Below are positions 25,610 to 33,579 of a DNA stretch of 55,560 nucleotides, one piece after another (position 1 is the stretch's first letter; each line of letters starts with the position of its first letter). The stretch spans positions 1-55,560 of IMG/VR virus record IMGVR_UViG_3300033146_001559; one strand, written 5' to 3'. The stretch is from a virus. Under the pieces are notes generated by a model. That model did not search any database. It was not told where the DNA came from and worked only from the letters and a program-made list of their open reading frames with translations. A program made the position numbers and the translations under genes.

Positions 25610-25885
25610 CTATTTATGTTCTTCTAATTTATAATCAATGAATTTGTCTATTTTGTTTGATAATTTAAACACGGGGGATGTTTCGCCTTCTTCGGAATAA
25701 AGGAAAGAATTATCGATCCCCAGCATATCATCTAAATATGGTATGCATCGATCACCGAAGATGACCCATGCGGGGACATATATAATTCCTGCCAAAACAA
25801 CTTCAAGGGACCTGATGGTGAGCGCAATGGGCCATATAATGATTAAGTTGATGATATATAGAATTCGATATAATGGTGCTTTCAT
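25610..25885 (-). CDS. Small membrane protein
   Basis: 91 residues from the ATG at 25885. Two hydrophobic segments (about 8-20, LYIINLIIIWPIAL, and 27-44, VVLAGIIYVPAWVIF) are followed by a soluble acidic tail ending KLEEHK. Not recognised. A TTG start 13 codons upstream is possible. It lies just upstream of the LicD-like gene and may belong to the same surface-modification set. Confidence 0.6.
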   Translation of the reverse strand: MKAPLYRILYIINLIIIWPIALTIRSLEVVLAGIIYVPAWVIFGDRCIPYLDDMLGIDNSFLYSEEGETSPVFKLSNKIDKFIDYKLEEHK

Positions 25886-25961
25886 GGTGAAATGAATTCT
25901 TGGTTGATTTATCAAGGAAGTCAACTATAATTAACGTTGATGGCTAATAAATGCAATATCG

Positions 25962-26552
25962 ATGTCTTTATATGGGAAGAATATGTGCTATGAACACGGT
26001 CTCTTAGCGAATATATCTCAATTGGATGAGTTTTATAGCGGGTATGATTTTGTTGTGCATGTTGAGCGGGGTAGAGCTATTACACCTGAACCGAAAAAAC
26101 TCGGATGTGTGGTGATCGAACACGCGCCGTCCCTTGGATCTAGTGGTATGTTCTGGAGATTTCTCACATTTCACACGAAATATGGGTATGATGTAGTGTG
26201 TTCACGGGACGCCGATTCGATTTTTACTGAAGGGGAACGGCTTGCCCATACCGCATTCATTGACAGTGGATGCGCGGCGCACCTTATGTTCGATCATCCA
26301 AATCATCGGGGGGTTATGGGTGGCATGTTTTCCATCCTGCCAAAGTTAGTTAAGTTTCTATTTGATTTAATGGAACAACATATTAATGGAACTGCGGTGT
26401 ATGGTGAAGATGAGGGGTTCCTGCTCTCGCATTTCTACCCACTCATTAAAGGTGATGTTCTGATACCCTCATCAAATAATAATATCCCCAATAGTGTGCC
26501 ATTCCCACCACATAACCAGAGTATTTTTATAGGACAGCAAGTATTCAGGTAA
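25962..26552 (+). CDS. Phage glycosyltransferase-like protein, start probably frameshifted
   Basis: 196 residues. SLYGKNMCYEHG at the N terminus, SSGMFWRFLTF, a VVCSRDADSIF metal-binding DxD-like motif and MFDHPNHRGVMGGMF fit a family of phage/bacterial proteins with a GT-A fold. A TATAATTA box lies six bases before an ATG at 25940, but that ATG gives only 17 codons. Removing one base near 25953 would join it in frame (MANK-AISMSLYG...), matching the usual N terminus of the family. I annotate the in-frame ATG at 25962 and suspect a one-base insertion upstream. Confidence 0.7.
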   Translation: MSLYGKNMCYEHGLLANISQLDEFYSGYDFVVHVERGRAITPEPKKLGCVVIEHAPSLGSSGMFWRFLTFHTKYGYDVVCSRDADSIFTEGERLAHTAFIDSGCAAHLMFDHPNHRGVMGGMFSILPKLVKFLFDLMEQHINGTAVYGEDEGFLLSHFYPLIKGDVLIPSSNNNIPNSVPFPPHNQSIFIGQQVFR

Positions 26553-26910
26553 TTGTTTCGATGATTATCGTCTGCGCATCAGGGCGGGATGCGATGATAT
26601 CCATTTTGCCATTCACAAATTTCTTTAATTCCTTCTTGGCACGACGTCTGGCGCCCCATTTTGTCTTGAATGTCAGTTCGCGCCCAGATGTCCACGCCAC
26701 TGCGTCTTTGGCTAGAACCGCTATTGCGGTCTTATGAGTGTCACGGTGCTTAGTGTTGATTTGAATTTTGTATTTACCATCGCTACAGGCAATTAATCCG
26801 AACGAAATGATTAGTCTACCGAGATAAACATCGGCTTCTTCTTTATCAAGTCGGTTTTTGGTGATGGTGGCACGGAGTGCCGAGAGGTGGTGGTCAGTTT
26901 GTGTTGTCAT
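26545..26910 (-). CDS. Hypothetical protein, paralogue of its upstream neighbour
   Basis: 121 residues. It shares its plan with the next gene upstream: an N-terminal helical part, a GKYKIQI strand near residue 47, a TFKTKWGARRRAKKEL basic helix, a D/N-rich ASRPDAQ segment, and the same end (ETI-T/K). No family recognised. The ATG is four bases after the neighbour's stop, so they are cotranscribed. It overlaps the rightward glycosyltransferase gene by eight bases. Confidence 0.65.
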   Translation of the reverse strand: MTTQTDHHLSALRATITKNRLDKEEADVYLGRLIISFGLIACSDGKYKIQINTKHRDTHKTAIAVLAKDAVAWTSGRELTFKTKWGARRRAKKELKKFVNGKMDIIASRPDAQTIIIETIT

Positions 26911-26914
26911 GATT

Positions 26915-27298
26915 TTATTTGATTGTCTCGACGACTTTTTCGTTTTCGGATGGTCTTGAGTTTGCGAGTTTATTTATACTCGTGTTATAAAAATCCAATG
27001 TTTTAACTGCAAATTCACGTGCCTTTTGGTGGGTCTTGAATGTTTTGAATGTTTTGAATGTTGCCCAGTTGGTATTACGCAACTCCTCTTTAACTGGTAG
27101 AGCCGAGTGGACATGTGGGTTATCGTTCACCATTTCTATAACTATTTTATAGAACCCAGTTCTCATTTTAATGATATGAAAGTTGATGGGTCTTTGGCTG
27201 AAATATTTCATGGCATCTTCATATGAATAGTCGTGTTGTTTTAAGATATATCGATGGGTGTCGATTATCTTATCTACGTTATTTCTTAATCTAAACAT
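26915..27298 (-). CDS. Hypothetical protein, paralogue of the next gene
   Basis: 127 residues: YKIVIEM strand, a triple TFK repeat (residues about 88-97), a basic helix (THQKAREFAVKTL) and a LANSRPSENEKVVETIK end, all matching the gene downstream in order. Likely a tandem duplication. No clear promoter of either class is visible; the nrdJ terminator lies 75 bases upstream. Confidence 0.65.
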   Translation of the reverse strand: MFRLRNNVDKIIDTHRYILKQHDYSYEDAMKYFSQRPINFHIIKMRTGFYKIVIEMVNDNPHVHSALPVKEELRNTNWATFKTFKTFKTHQKAREFAVKTLDFYNTSINKLANSRPSENEKVVETIK

Positions 27299-27372
27299 TG
27301 TGTGTGTGTGTTTCGTGGTCTTCGGTTAACAGTATGGGTGGGTATTATGGGGATGATTTTGGATTTGTCGAT

Positions 27373-27409
27373 AAAAAAAGAGACCCCGTGGATTTTTCCA
27401 CGGGGTCTC
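27373..27409 (-). terminator. Intrinsic terminator of nrdJ
   Basis: Perfect 12-base G/C-rich stem (27380-27391 with 27398-27409), six-base loop, and on the minus strand seven T residues after the stem. It lies 12 bases beyond the nrdJ stop codon. Confidence 0.92.
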
Positions 27410-27420
27410 ACTATACGCAT

Positions 27421-30400
27421 CTATGTAATTTCGCATGCACCACCTGAACACGAGGCACCTGCCATTGTGTCAGCATCTACGTGGACTGCGGATTCTTCGT
27501 ATGCCTTTGACCAATCAACATCAACATATTCACGTTTCAGATCACAGAAGATCTTCCAGTTAGTCACATCCTTCAGACAGTATGTCATACGTTTCACATC
27601 GCCTTCAAAATATCGATCGGCGAACTGAAGTGCTCGGCGGATCCAGTCTTGTTTGAGGTCATATTGTGATGAGGTGTCGGATAGAGCATCATCTGCATCA
27701 TCCAGTTTTTGTTCGAGCTTGGCGATCTTGGTAGATAATTCATTTAGCTCTGGTGAGTATGACGCCGTGTATTCGATCACCTCATCGACATTATTCATAG
27801 TCATCTTATCACTAATGATATCTTTAATGGTCTTATACTGAATATTCGCCTGTGATAGCTCTTCAAGGAGCGTGTCATACTTTTCCTGTGCGACATCCAC
27901 TTCACCGTTTAATTGCTCAATACCGAGCGCATGGCTACATGCAGACCATAAATTATGGTCGAACGCTCGGAGACCTGCTGTAATGAGTCCAGATGCAAAT
28001 ACCGTTGCGTCACCATATTCCTTGACCATCTCTGCTGGAGTATAAACGGTTGAGAATGGTGATTGTGGGTAATCCTTATCACCCGATGAAGGTAGCATGG
28101 AGACTCCCGTGAAATTATCTTGGTTAGTCCACAGGTAATCGAATACCTCGTCCCATTCATCTTCCTTGACGGAAATCGTATTGGACACATTGTGTCGAAG
28201 ATATGGCTTATTACTTAGTTCTGGGCGGGTTCCGTGCTCTACCCAGTTCTGTTGGGTTAGTTTTACGTTTTCTAGTAGTTCAATTGCACCCAACTGGTTC
28301 TTAACAATAGCGCCTTTTGGCACCTCGCATACAAACGAGATAACATTATCCGTATCATTCGCCGACCACACACTCTTTTCGATAGCAGATGGATTAAACA
28401 TCCCAAAATATTGAGCTGGAAACTCAAGGGAGTTACATTGTATTCTCCTAACGTATTTTCTGGAGTGGTGAGGATGCACCCCCGAGGAGGTTCCAAGTAG
28501 ACATGACGAACTACCTTCTGGCTTCACACACGTCGTTCTAGCTGAACGACTTACACCAATTAAATCGGCTACTAGCGCGTTAGTTTCCTTAACAATCTCC
28601 GCGCCTTTGCGTTGAATTTCTGGATCCAGAGTGATAGCAGGATTATCCATAATCCCCGTAATACTAACCCCGAGTAGTGCCTCTTTATCGGTTAGTTCTT
28701 TTGTTGCTGATGCGATATATTTGAAATCAGTATACCCCGCTTGTAGTGTTCCAATGATTGCCGCTTCACGACAGCATTTATAGAACTTCTCGGCAGTGTC
28801 CGTGTATTTACCGTTGATTGTGCTGAGGTTACACATCTGGAACCCTTGGCGGCCATCTGGGAGGACGGGTCTGAATGAGATCTCACAGTTATGAACAATA
28901 ACCCCATTACAACTGAATGAGCTAGATTCGGGAACCGTGCAATCATACACTTCCTCCTCACCTACATATCGAACCTCCTTCACACCAGCCATTCGGCCAT
29001 TTGATAGTTGAACTATTGTTGAGTCATTGATATCTCCGATATTCACCCAGCTATCATCAAACCGTTGAATTCTGTGATCCGCCGTTCCAATCATCGGGTC
29101 ATAATCGAACTGGTGTTTATCATCAGTCGGGTCATGTATTAACTTATCAAAAGTTTGAACTACCGTTTCTTCTGTCAGCCCGCCAGCCAATTGCTTAACT
29201 TTGAGTCGTGTATCATTAAAATCATCAAGAACTAATTCATACACTTTCTTTGTTCCAGTTGACCAGAAACCACATTCGGTTGATTCGTATAGTGCTCCAT
29301 ATATTTCGGTTTTAAATTGGACACCGACTAAGTCGGAAACCAACTTATCGCCCATATCTGTCTGAATTTTGTTCCGACCAGAAACACAACAAGGGTTGAC
29401 CCCACTCTCATTATCATCCATAAAAACGAATGCGGGTTCCCCATACTCACGGACTCGTTCTTTAACCATATCAAATTCCTCTTTAGTGGAATCCCCACGG
29501 ATGAACACGGCGGAGTTATTAGAGCGTGCCCTCTGTGGGTTGTCGTTGAACCAATTTCCTGTTTTAGCATTCATAACTTCTTCATCATCAATGGAGAAGA
29601 TAATAATCAATGCGGAGTTGTGTGATACTGATTCGAATTTAGAGTCCTTTTGTCTCACCGTGAAGGCGTGAACGTCGGCGACCGATATATCATATGTTCG
29701 ACCATCTTCGATTCTCTCTGTTTTACCAATCCGAGAAAGCTTGTAATCCGAAGGTAATAGGTTGTCGCCTACCTCAACACTAGCACCACTACGGTCTGTT
29801 ACCAATGAGAATCGGGACGTCTCTGCTTCGATGATCGAGGTAGACATCCATCCCATATTTTCAACTAAATGATCATACACGAGCCACTTGTGGTTTGGTG
29901 TTGAGACCTGATAGCCGTATTTTGACGTGATTTTAACTAACGACTGCACGCCGTTATCCATTACCTCAGTCACTGGATATTCCTTACCAGCATACAACAC
30001 GGTGTCATCCAAAGTTAGTTCACTGATCTGTTTAAATGACCCATTTCCGAGCTTAACTTCGGATTCATGAAAAAGACAACGACGAACGCCACCACTCAAA
30101 ACGGCGTCTGAAAGATGGCAGATAATATCAAGTATATTGATCGGTTTCAGTTTATTACTAAACTCCCCCTCGGTGAAATCCTCATCCTTCAATCGTGCTT
30201 CGATGACCTCTCGGATCAACTCAACTGACCTATTTAGTCCGTTAGATCCTGGAGCCTTAAACCCACCACTGATAAGGGCACCCGCTGGTCGGATATCAGA
30301 ATAATCGAATTCTACGACTTTTCCACCCCATCCACCAAACCCGTCAATACTGACGGCTCCGAGGTATGATGCCATCAATACATTGATGCAATCTGCCCAT

Positions 30401-30849
30401 CCCTCGATGGAGTCCTCGGGCTTGAATACTACAGTGTCCCCCGATACGGGACTAATATCACCGATCTGCTTGACATGGTGCTTCTGGATGCTGGCACCTG
30501 CACCACATCCACACAAAAGCAGGTGCAGAAGTTCACCAAACACATCATCCCTGCATACATTACCAAATGCACAGTTAAACATCTTTGCATTCCCTCGTTC
30601 AATTGGTGCTCCCCCGAATTGGAGTGCCCTCTGTGAACCGAGGATCCGCTTACCGAATAACCCATCCTTCGCTTCTGCGATGATTTCTGCTAATTTGGGG
30701 GTCTCTCCGATTTGTTTTGCATACTTTCGTTCGTGCATATCAAATACACGATCTACTGTCTCACCCCACGTCTCTCTGCGTTTTTTGTCTTCATTGAATA
30801 GGGCATAGCGACTATACCGCACATATTCAGACATTGCTTTAATACTCAT
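27421..30849 (-). CDS. nrdJ: Class II (adenosylcobalamin-dependent) ribonucleotide reductase with two inteins
   Basis: 1142 residues before splicing and 821 after. It reduces ribonucleotides using a B12-derived radical. Class II RTPR-type motifs: MFNCAFGNV, LLLCGCGAGASIQKHHV, DSIEGWADC, DIRPAGALISGG, an ANNSAVF-like SNNSAVF, NPC-CEI once the second intein is removed, CNLSTINGKY, and a C-terminal CSGGAC cysteine pair. Two inteins interrupt active-site motifs (residues 258-411 and 488-654). TTAATTA lies four bases before the ATG. The phage would depend on host or imported cobalamin. A long noncoding or degenerate stretch lies upstream. Confidence 0.92.
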   Translation of the reverse strand: MSIKAMSEYVRYSRYALFNEDKKRRETWGETVDRVFDMHERKYAKQIGETPKLAEIIAEAKDGLFGKRILGSQRALQFGGAPIERGNAKMFNCAFGNVCRDDVFGELLHLLLCGCGAGASIQKHHVKQIGDISPVSGDTVVFKPEDSIEGWADCINVLMASYLGAVSIDGFGGWGGKVVEFDYSDIRPAGALISGGFKAPGSNGLNRSVELIREVIEARLKDEDFTEGEFSNKLKPINILDIICHLSDAVLSGGVRRCLFHESEVKLGNGSFKQISELTLDDTVLYAGKEYPVTEVMDNGVQSLVKITSKYGYQVSTPNHKWLVYDHLVENMGWMSTSIIEAETSRFSLVTDRSGASVEVGDNLLPSDYKLSRIGKTERIEDGRTYDISVADVHAFTVRQKDSKFESVSHNSALIIIFSIDDEEVMNAKTGNWFNDNPQRARSNNSAVFIRGDSTKEEFDMVKERVREYGEPAFVFMDDNESGVNPCCVSGRNKIQTDMGDKLVSDLVGVQFKTEIYGALYESTECGFWSTGTKKVYELVLDDFNDTRLKVKQLAGGLTEETVVQTFDKLIHDPTDDKHQFDYDPMIGTADHRIQRFDDSWVNIGDINDSTIVQLSNGRMAGVKEVRYVGEEEVYDCTVPESSSFSCNGVIVHNCEISFRPVLPDGRQGFQMCNLSTINGKYTDTAEKFYKCCREAAIIGTLQAGYTDFKYIASATKELTDKEALLGVSITGIMDNPAITLDPEIQRKGAEIVKETNALVADLIGVSRSARTTCVKPEGSSSCLLGTSSGVHPHHSRKYVRRIQCNSLEFPAQYFGMFNPSAIEKSVWSANDTDNVISFVCEVPKGAIVKNQLGAIELLENVKLTQQNWVEHGTRPELSNKPYLRHNVSNTISVKEDEWDEVFDYLWTNQDNFTGVSMLPSSGDKDYPQSPFSTVYTPAEMVKEYGDATVFASGLITAGLRAFDHNLWSACSHALGIEQLNGEVDVAQEKYDTLLEELSQANIQYKTIKDIISDKMTMNNVDEVIEYTASYSPELNELSTKIAKLEQKLDDADDALSDTSSQYDLKQDWIRRALQFADRYFEGDVKRMTYCLKDVTNWKIFCDLKREYVDVDWSKAYEESAVHVDADTMAGASCSGGACEIT
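28888..29388 (-). other. Mini-intein 2 in NrdJ (NPC/CEI site)
   Basis: Residues 488-654 (167 aa). It starts CVSGRNKI, has a TADHR block B-like motif (589-593) and ends VIVHN before Cys655. The flanks rejoin as NPC+CEI, the conserved class II active-site motif. No homing endonuclease domain fits in the length. Confidence 0.85.
29617..30078 (-). other. Mini-intein 1 in NrdJ (GGVRR/SA site)
   Basis: Residues 258-411 (154 aa). It starts CLFHESEV, has block B STPNHKW (316-322) and ends ESVSHN before Ser412. The flanks rejoin as GGVRR+SALI, the conserved extein sequence. The splice nucleophile downstream is Ser here and Cys for the other intein, so the two are different types. No endonuclease domain. 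Confidence 0.85.
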
Positions 30850-30912
30850 ATTTTAATTAATTTGTAGACCGACTAACCACTAGCCCGTCCAGAAATTAAT
30901 TATACTCCACCG

Positions 30913-30953
30913 CCACGGCAAAATCAAGCGTTTTTGGCTTTATTTTGCCGTGG
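30913..30953. other. Long hairpin upstream of nrdJ
   Basis: Twelve perfect base pairs (30913-30924 with 30942-30953, CCACGGCAAAAT), then one mismatch and four more pairs around a seven-base loop. There is no T run on either side, so it is not a normal intrinsic terminator. It lies 64-104 bases before the nrdJ ATG and could act in the nrdJ leader if transcription begins further upstream. The rest of 30850-30972 shows no gene. Confidence 0.5.
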
Positions 30954-30972
30954 TCTCGTAAGTCTTTCGCCT

Positions 30973-31148
30973 CTAACCACTAAGACTAGTATCATCCGCA
31001 TCAAAGCTAAAGTTCATTGAAAATACGGTATCTATCTCGAAAGAAATAACCTCATCCGACGTTAGCCACTTACTCCAACTCACATATGATCACTGTTCAC
31101 AAGTTATAACATAAACTTCTTCTTGGTCTTTTTGAATATATTAAACAT
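30973..31148 (-). pseudogene. Degenerate small gene after the 100-residue gene
   Basis: An ATG six bases after the preceding stop gives MFNIFKKT..., ending after 14 codons. A one-base shift gives DQEEVYVITCEQ, an in-frame TGA (31090-31092), then SYVSWSKWLTSDEVISFEID and on to TAG at 30973. The codon pattern looks like real coding sequence on both sides, so this appears to be a gene with one frameshift and one nonsense mutation. Not recognised. Confidence 0.4.
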
Positions 31149-31154
31149 GATATT

Positions 31155-31457
31155 TTATTCTGAAATTGATTCCGTCTTGATTAGACGTGAAAAATGGTCG
31201 ATAATGTCTACATCATCGGGGCGCGTGAGTGCTTTATAGTCAAATTCACCCCAGAGGCGTTCTTTGATATCGTCGTCCTTTACGAGCGGCAATACAAAAT
31301 CCCAAAGCGAATTAGACTCCCATAATACGGGACTCCATCCATAAGAAACAGATGCTACCATATCCCGTGGTTTAGCGATGGCATTGGTGATAACAGCCCC
31401 CCAGTGGTATCCACTTGGGGGTTTTGGGGCATCTGGTAATGTAATATTAACTTGCAT
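31155..31457 (-). CDS. Hypothetical early protein
   Basis: 100 residues (MQVNITLPDAPKPPSGYHWG...). Not recognised; one SVSYGWSPVLWESN aromatic stretch in the middle, acidic end. A good early-type promoter ends six bases before the ATG. Confidence 0.72.
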   Translation of the reverse strand: MQVNITLPDAPKPPSGYHWGAVITNAIAKPRDMVASVSYGWSPVLWESNSLWDFVLPLVKDDDIKERLWGEFDYKALTRPDDVDIIDHFSRLIKTESISE

Positions 31458-31491
31458 GACCTATTATTACATAGTATGTTTGATATGTCAA
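31458..31491 (-). promoter_or_regulatory. Early-type promoter
   Basis: Minus strand: TTGACA (31486-31491), 16 bases, TAATAA (31464-31469), six bases, ATG. Confidence 0.65.
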
Positions 31492-31683
31492 TTAACAAAA
31501 TCCATTAAAATAATCACGACTATCATAATAGCTATCATTAGTAGGTTCTTCGATTGGTTCCACGTATGGTGGTGTCGGTAGTTTGGTCACATTTTTAGTA
31601 ATCGTCTGTCCATCTACCTCAATCACAACTCGCTTACCTAAACCCGCTGTATTCTCCGTAGCCGTCTCGGCAATATGGTGCAT
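31492..31683 (-). CDS. Small hypothetical protein (63 residues)
   Basis: 63 residues with a basic/beta middle (KRVVIEVDGQTITKNVTK), a proline-rich PTPPYVEPIEEP stretch and an aromatic end. Not recognised. Its stop abuts the next gene's promoter. A TTGACT at about 31726 could drive it with a short leader. It lies just beyond the IS607 right end. Confidence 0.5.
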   Translation of the reverse strand: MHHIAETATENTAGLGKRVVIEVDGQTITKNVTKLPTPPYVEPIEEPTNDSYYDSRDYFNGFC

Positions 31684-31738
31684 TTTGTTAAATACCAGAC
31701 GACTACAGTATGAAATAATATAGTCAAATATTATTTCT

Positions 31739-32948
31739 TCAAGCTAAATTAATTAACTTCGGGATCACTGCAAATCCCTCTATCCCATCAGCATTGAATG
31801 CATTTGGGAGTGCTTTTCTCATAATATTGTAAGCTCCATTGACGTCAGCATTGATTTTTCCAAATAATTTGGAGTTGAACATACCACGGGTAGCTCTGTA
31901 TCCTTTATATTCTTCATGTTTCTCAATTTTTTTCCAAGTCGAGGAATGAACATTTAGATGTGTAGGATTCCTCCTGCAACCTAACTTCAATCCCAACCAG
32001 CTTACATTTATATGTTAACATTGAAATAAAAGTATCAAATGGAATCTGCACAAAATTCTGATTAGTTCTTTTTCCCAAATTTATCTCTTGTTTCCATCCT
32101 TTGTTCTTGCCAATAATAAGCAAGGAAACATCGTTGGAATCTAAATGATTAATAATTTTGGCACTAATCTTGTGCATATAATCTTTGATTTTTCTATTTC
32201 TTTTGTCTTGTAATTTCTGTAATTTTCTACTCCATTTTTTGTTATTTTTTGTTTCTAATTCAGCCTGAATTGTTGACTTCTTTTTGTTGAAATATTGATT
32301 TATTGACTTCAGTGGGTTGCCGTTGAAGATGAGGGGCGAAGCCCCGTCTTCAAATACCACCGTGGCGAGGTTGGATAATCCAATATCAATTGATGCCGTA
32401 TTTGCCTCTGAGCGAAGCTCTTCCTCCACAACCTCATACACTATCTCAACCACGAAGTGGTTGGCTCTAGGTATGATTCTGGCTTGTTTTACATCACCCC
32501 ATTCTTCAATATTCGTTGGTATTTTTAAAGTTGTCCCAGACAAAGAAATCACTCCATTTTTACCAAACTCCTTTTTAGAAATTGCCCCTTTTTCAAAAAT
32601 AACAACCTGTTGTCCCTTTTCCGTATCCTTGTATTTAGGGATTTTGGGTGGTCCCGTGAAGCCAACTTTCGATTTATTGTATGATTTTATGGATGCAAAG
32701 AATGCACGGTAATTCTGGTCAACCAGTTTGATGACTTGGTTGCAGATTTTCTTCTTCAGACCACATTTTTCCCAAATTTCTTCCTTTTTGATTTCTTTGT
32801 ATAGTGAAGAAAATCCAATATATTTTCCATTTTCGAAGAAATACTGACGAGCAATATATAAACAGGAATTATATAAGTTTTTGCTTTCAAAGCACAACTC
32901 ATAAAGTTCTGGTGTTGGTTTTAAAATATGTTGCTCTACTAATTTCAT
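31739..32948 (-). pseudogene. tnpB: IS607-type TnpB, frameshifted in an A7 run
   Basis: The first frame (MKLVEQHILKPTPELYELC...) includes the RuvC Asp region (ASIDIGLSNLATV), SLLIIGKNKGWKQE and EESYTSKCSFLDLEK, then stops. A second frame continues IEKHEEYKGYRATRGMF and INADVNGAYNIMRKALPN to the stop at 31739. The switch point is a run of seven A residues (31927-31933 as T on the plus strand); one A fewer gives the normal EKIEKHEE sequence. The gene is either dead or read by slippage on the A run. The zinc ribbon has Cys near residue 335; the second Cys pair is not obvious. Confidence 0.8.
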
Positions 32949-32949
32949 A

Positions 32950-33525
32950 TTATTCGTTTAAAAATTTTTCAATGTGTTCTTTTCTTTTTGCCTTTCTTTT
33001 CCCATACAACCTTGCGGAAAATGAATAAATGATTGAGATTAGATCTTGCATTAAATCCTGCTTATCATCATCGGTGAAGTTGACTACGTCAATTGAGATG
33101 TTGTTTTTGTTTAATAATGTTTCAATATAATTAAACCCAAATCTCGTTAAACGATCTTTATTTTCAACTACAATTACATCATAATCACTTCGATCTAAGA
33201 TTTTCTGTAATGTTTTTCTGGTATCATTCATACCAGAACCAACCTCCTTGAATGATGCAATTACTTTATACCCCTTCGTTGATGCATATTGCTCAAGAAA
33301 AAGCTGTTGATCTTTCAGTGATTCTTTCCTATTATTGTTCGAAACTCTGGCATATATGATAGCTCTTTTAACCTCGGATCTATTTTCTTCATCAACTTTG
33401 ACAAAAATTGAACCACTTGGTGAGGTGAAGGCATTTTCGATTTTCCCTTCCTTGAACCACTTCCATGCAGTTCTATAAACAATGGAATTGTTCTTCGCAT
33501 ACTGACTCAACTTGATGTTCATCAT
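32950..33525 (-). CDS. tnpA: IS607 TnpA serine recombinase
   Basis: 191 residues. An N-terminal MerR-like helix-turn-helix (LSQYAKNNSIVYRTAWKWFKEGKI) precedes the catalytic domain RAIIYARVSNNNRKESL, with Ser in RVS about residue 62, then LDRSDYDVIVVENKDRLTRFGF and a C-terminal basic helix. Length and order are those of IS607 transposases. It starts two bases after an open ATG pair near an ATAATTA sequence. The gene is intact. Confidence 0.92.
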   Translation of the reverse strand: MMNIKLSQYAKNNSIVYRTAWKWFKEGKIENAFTSPSGSIFVKVDEENRSEVKRAIIYARVSNNNRKESLKDQQLFLEQYASTKGYKVIASFKEVGSGMNDTRKTLQKILDRSDYDVIVVENKDRLTRFGFNYIETLLNKNNISIDVVNFTDDDKQDLMQDLISIIYSFSARLYGKRKAKRKEHIEKFLNE

Positions 33526-33579
33526 ATTTAATTATCACATTGCTCCATATAAAACAATAAAAAACTACATTTATTTTAA

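Larger units (their letters stand above)
31739..33525 (-). mobile_element. IS607-family element (TnpA serine recombinase + frameshifted TnpB)
   Basis: Two adjoining leftward genes, a serine recombinase with an N-terminal helix-turn-helix and a TnpB, are the standard IS607 pair. Only the coding extent is given; exact ends cannot be fixed because IS607 has no inverted repeats or target duplication. The element lies directly after the terminase-like gene and before a small early gene. Confidence 0.8.

Noticed and set aside
31090-31092. In-frame TGA that could mean TGA is read as Trp in this phage
   Set aside because: Other genes stop on TGA with overlapping starts (40525, 46711, the thyA end), and the same locus also needs a frameshift, so decay is simpler.
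30850-31155. Cobalamin riboswitch before nrdJ
   Set aside because: The B12 box and the conserved core of known cobalamin riboswitches were not found on reading this stretch.
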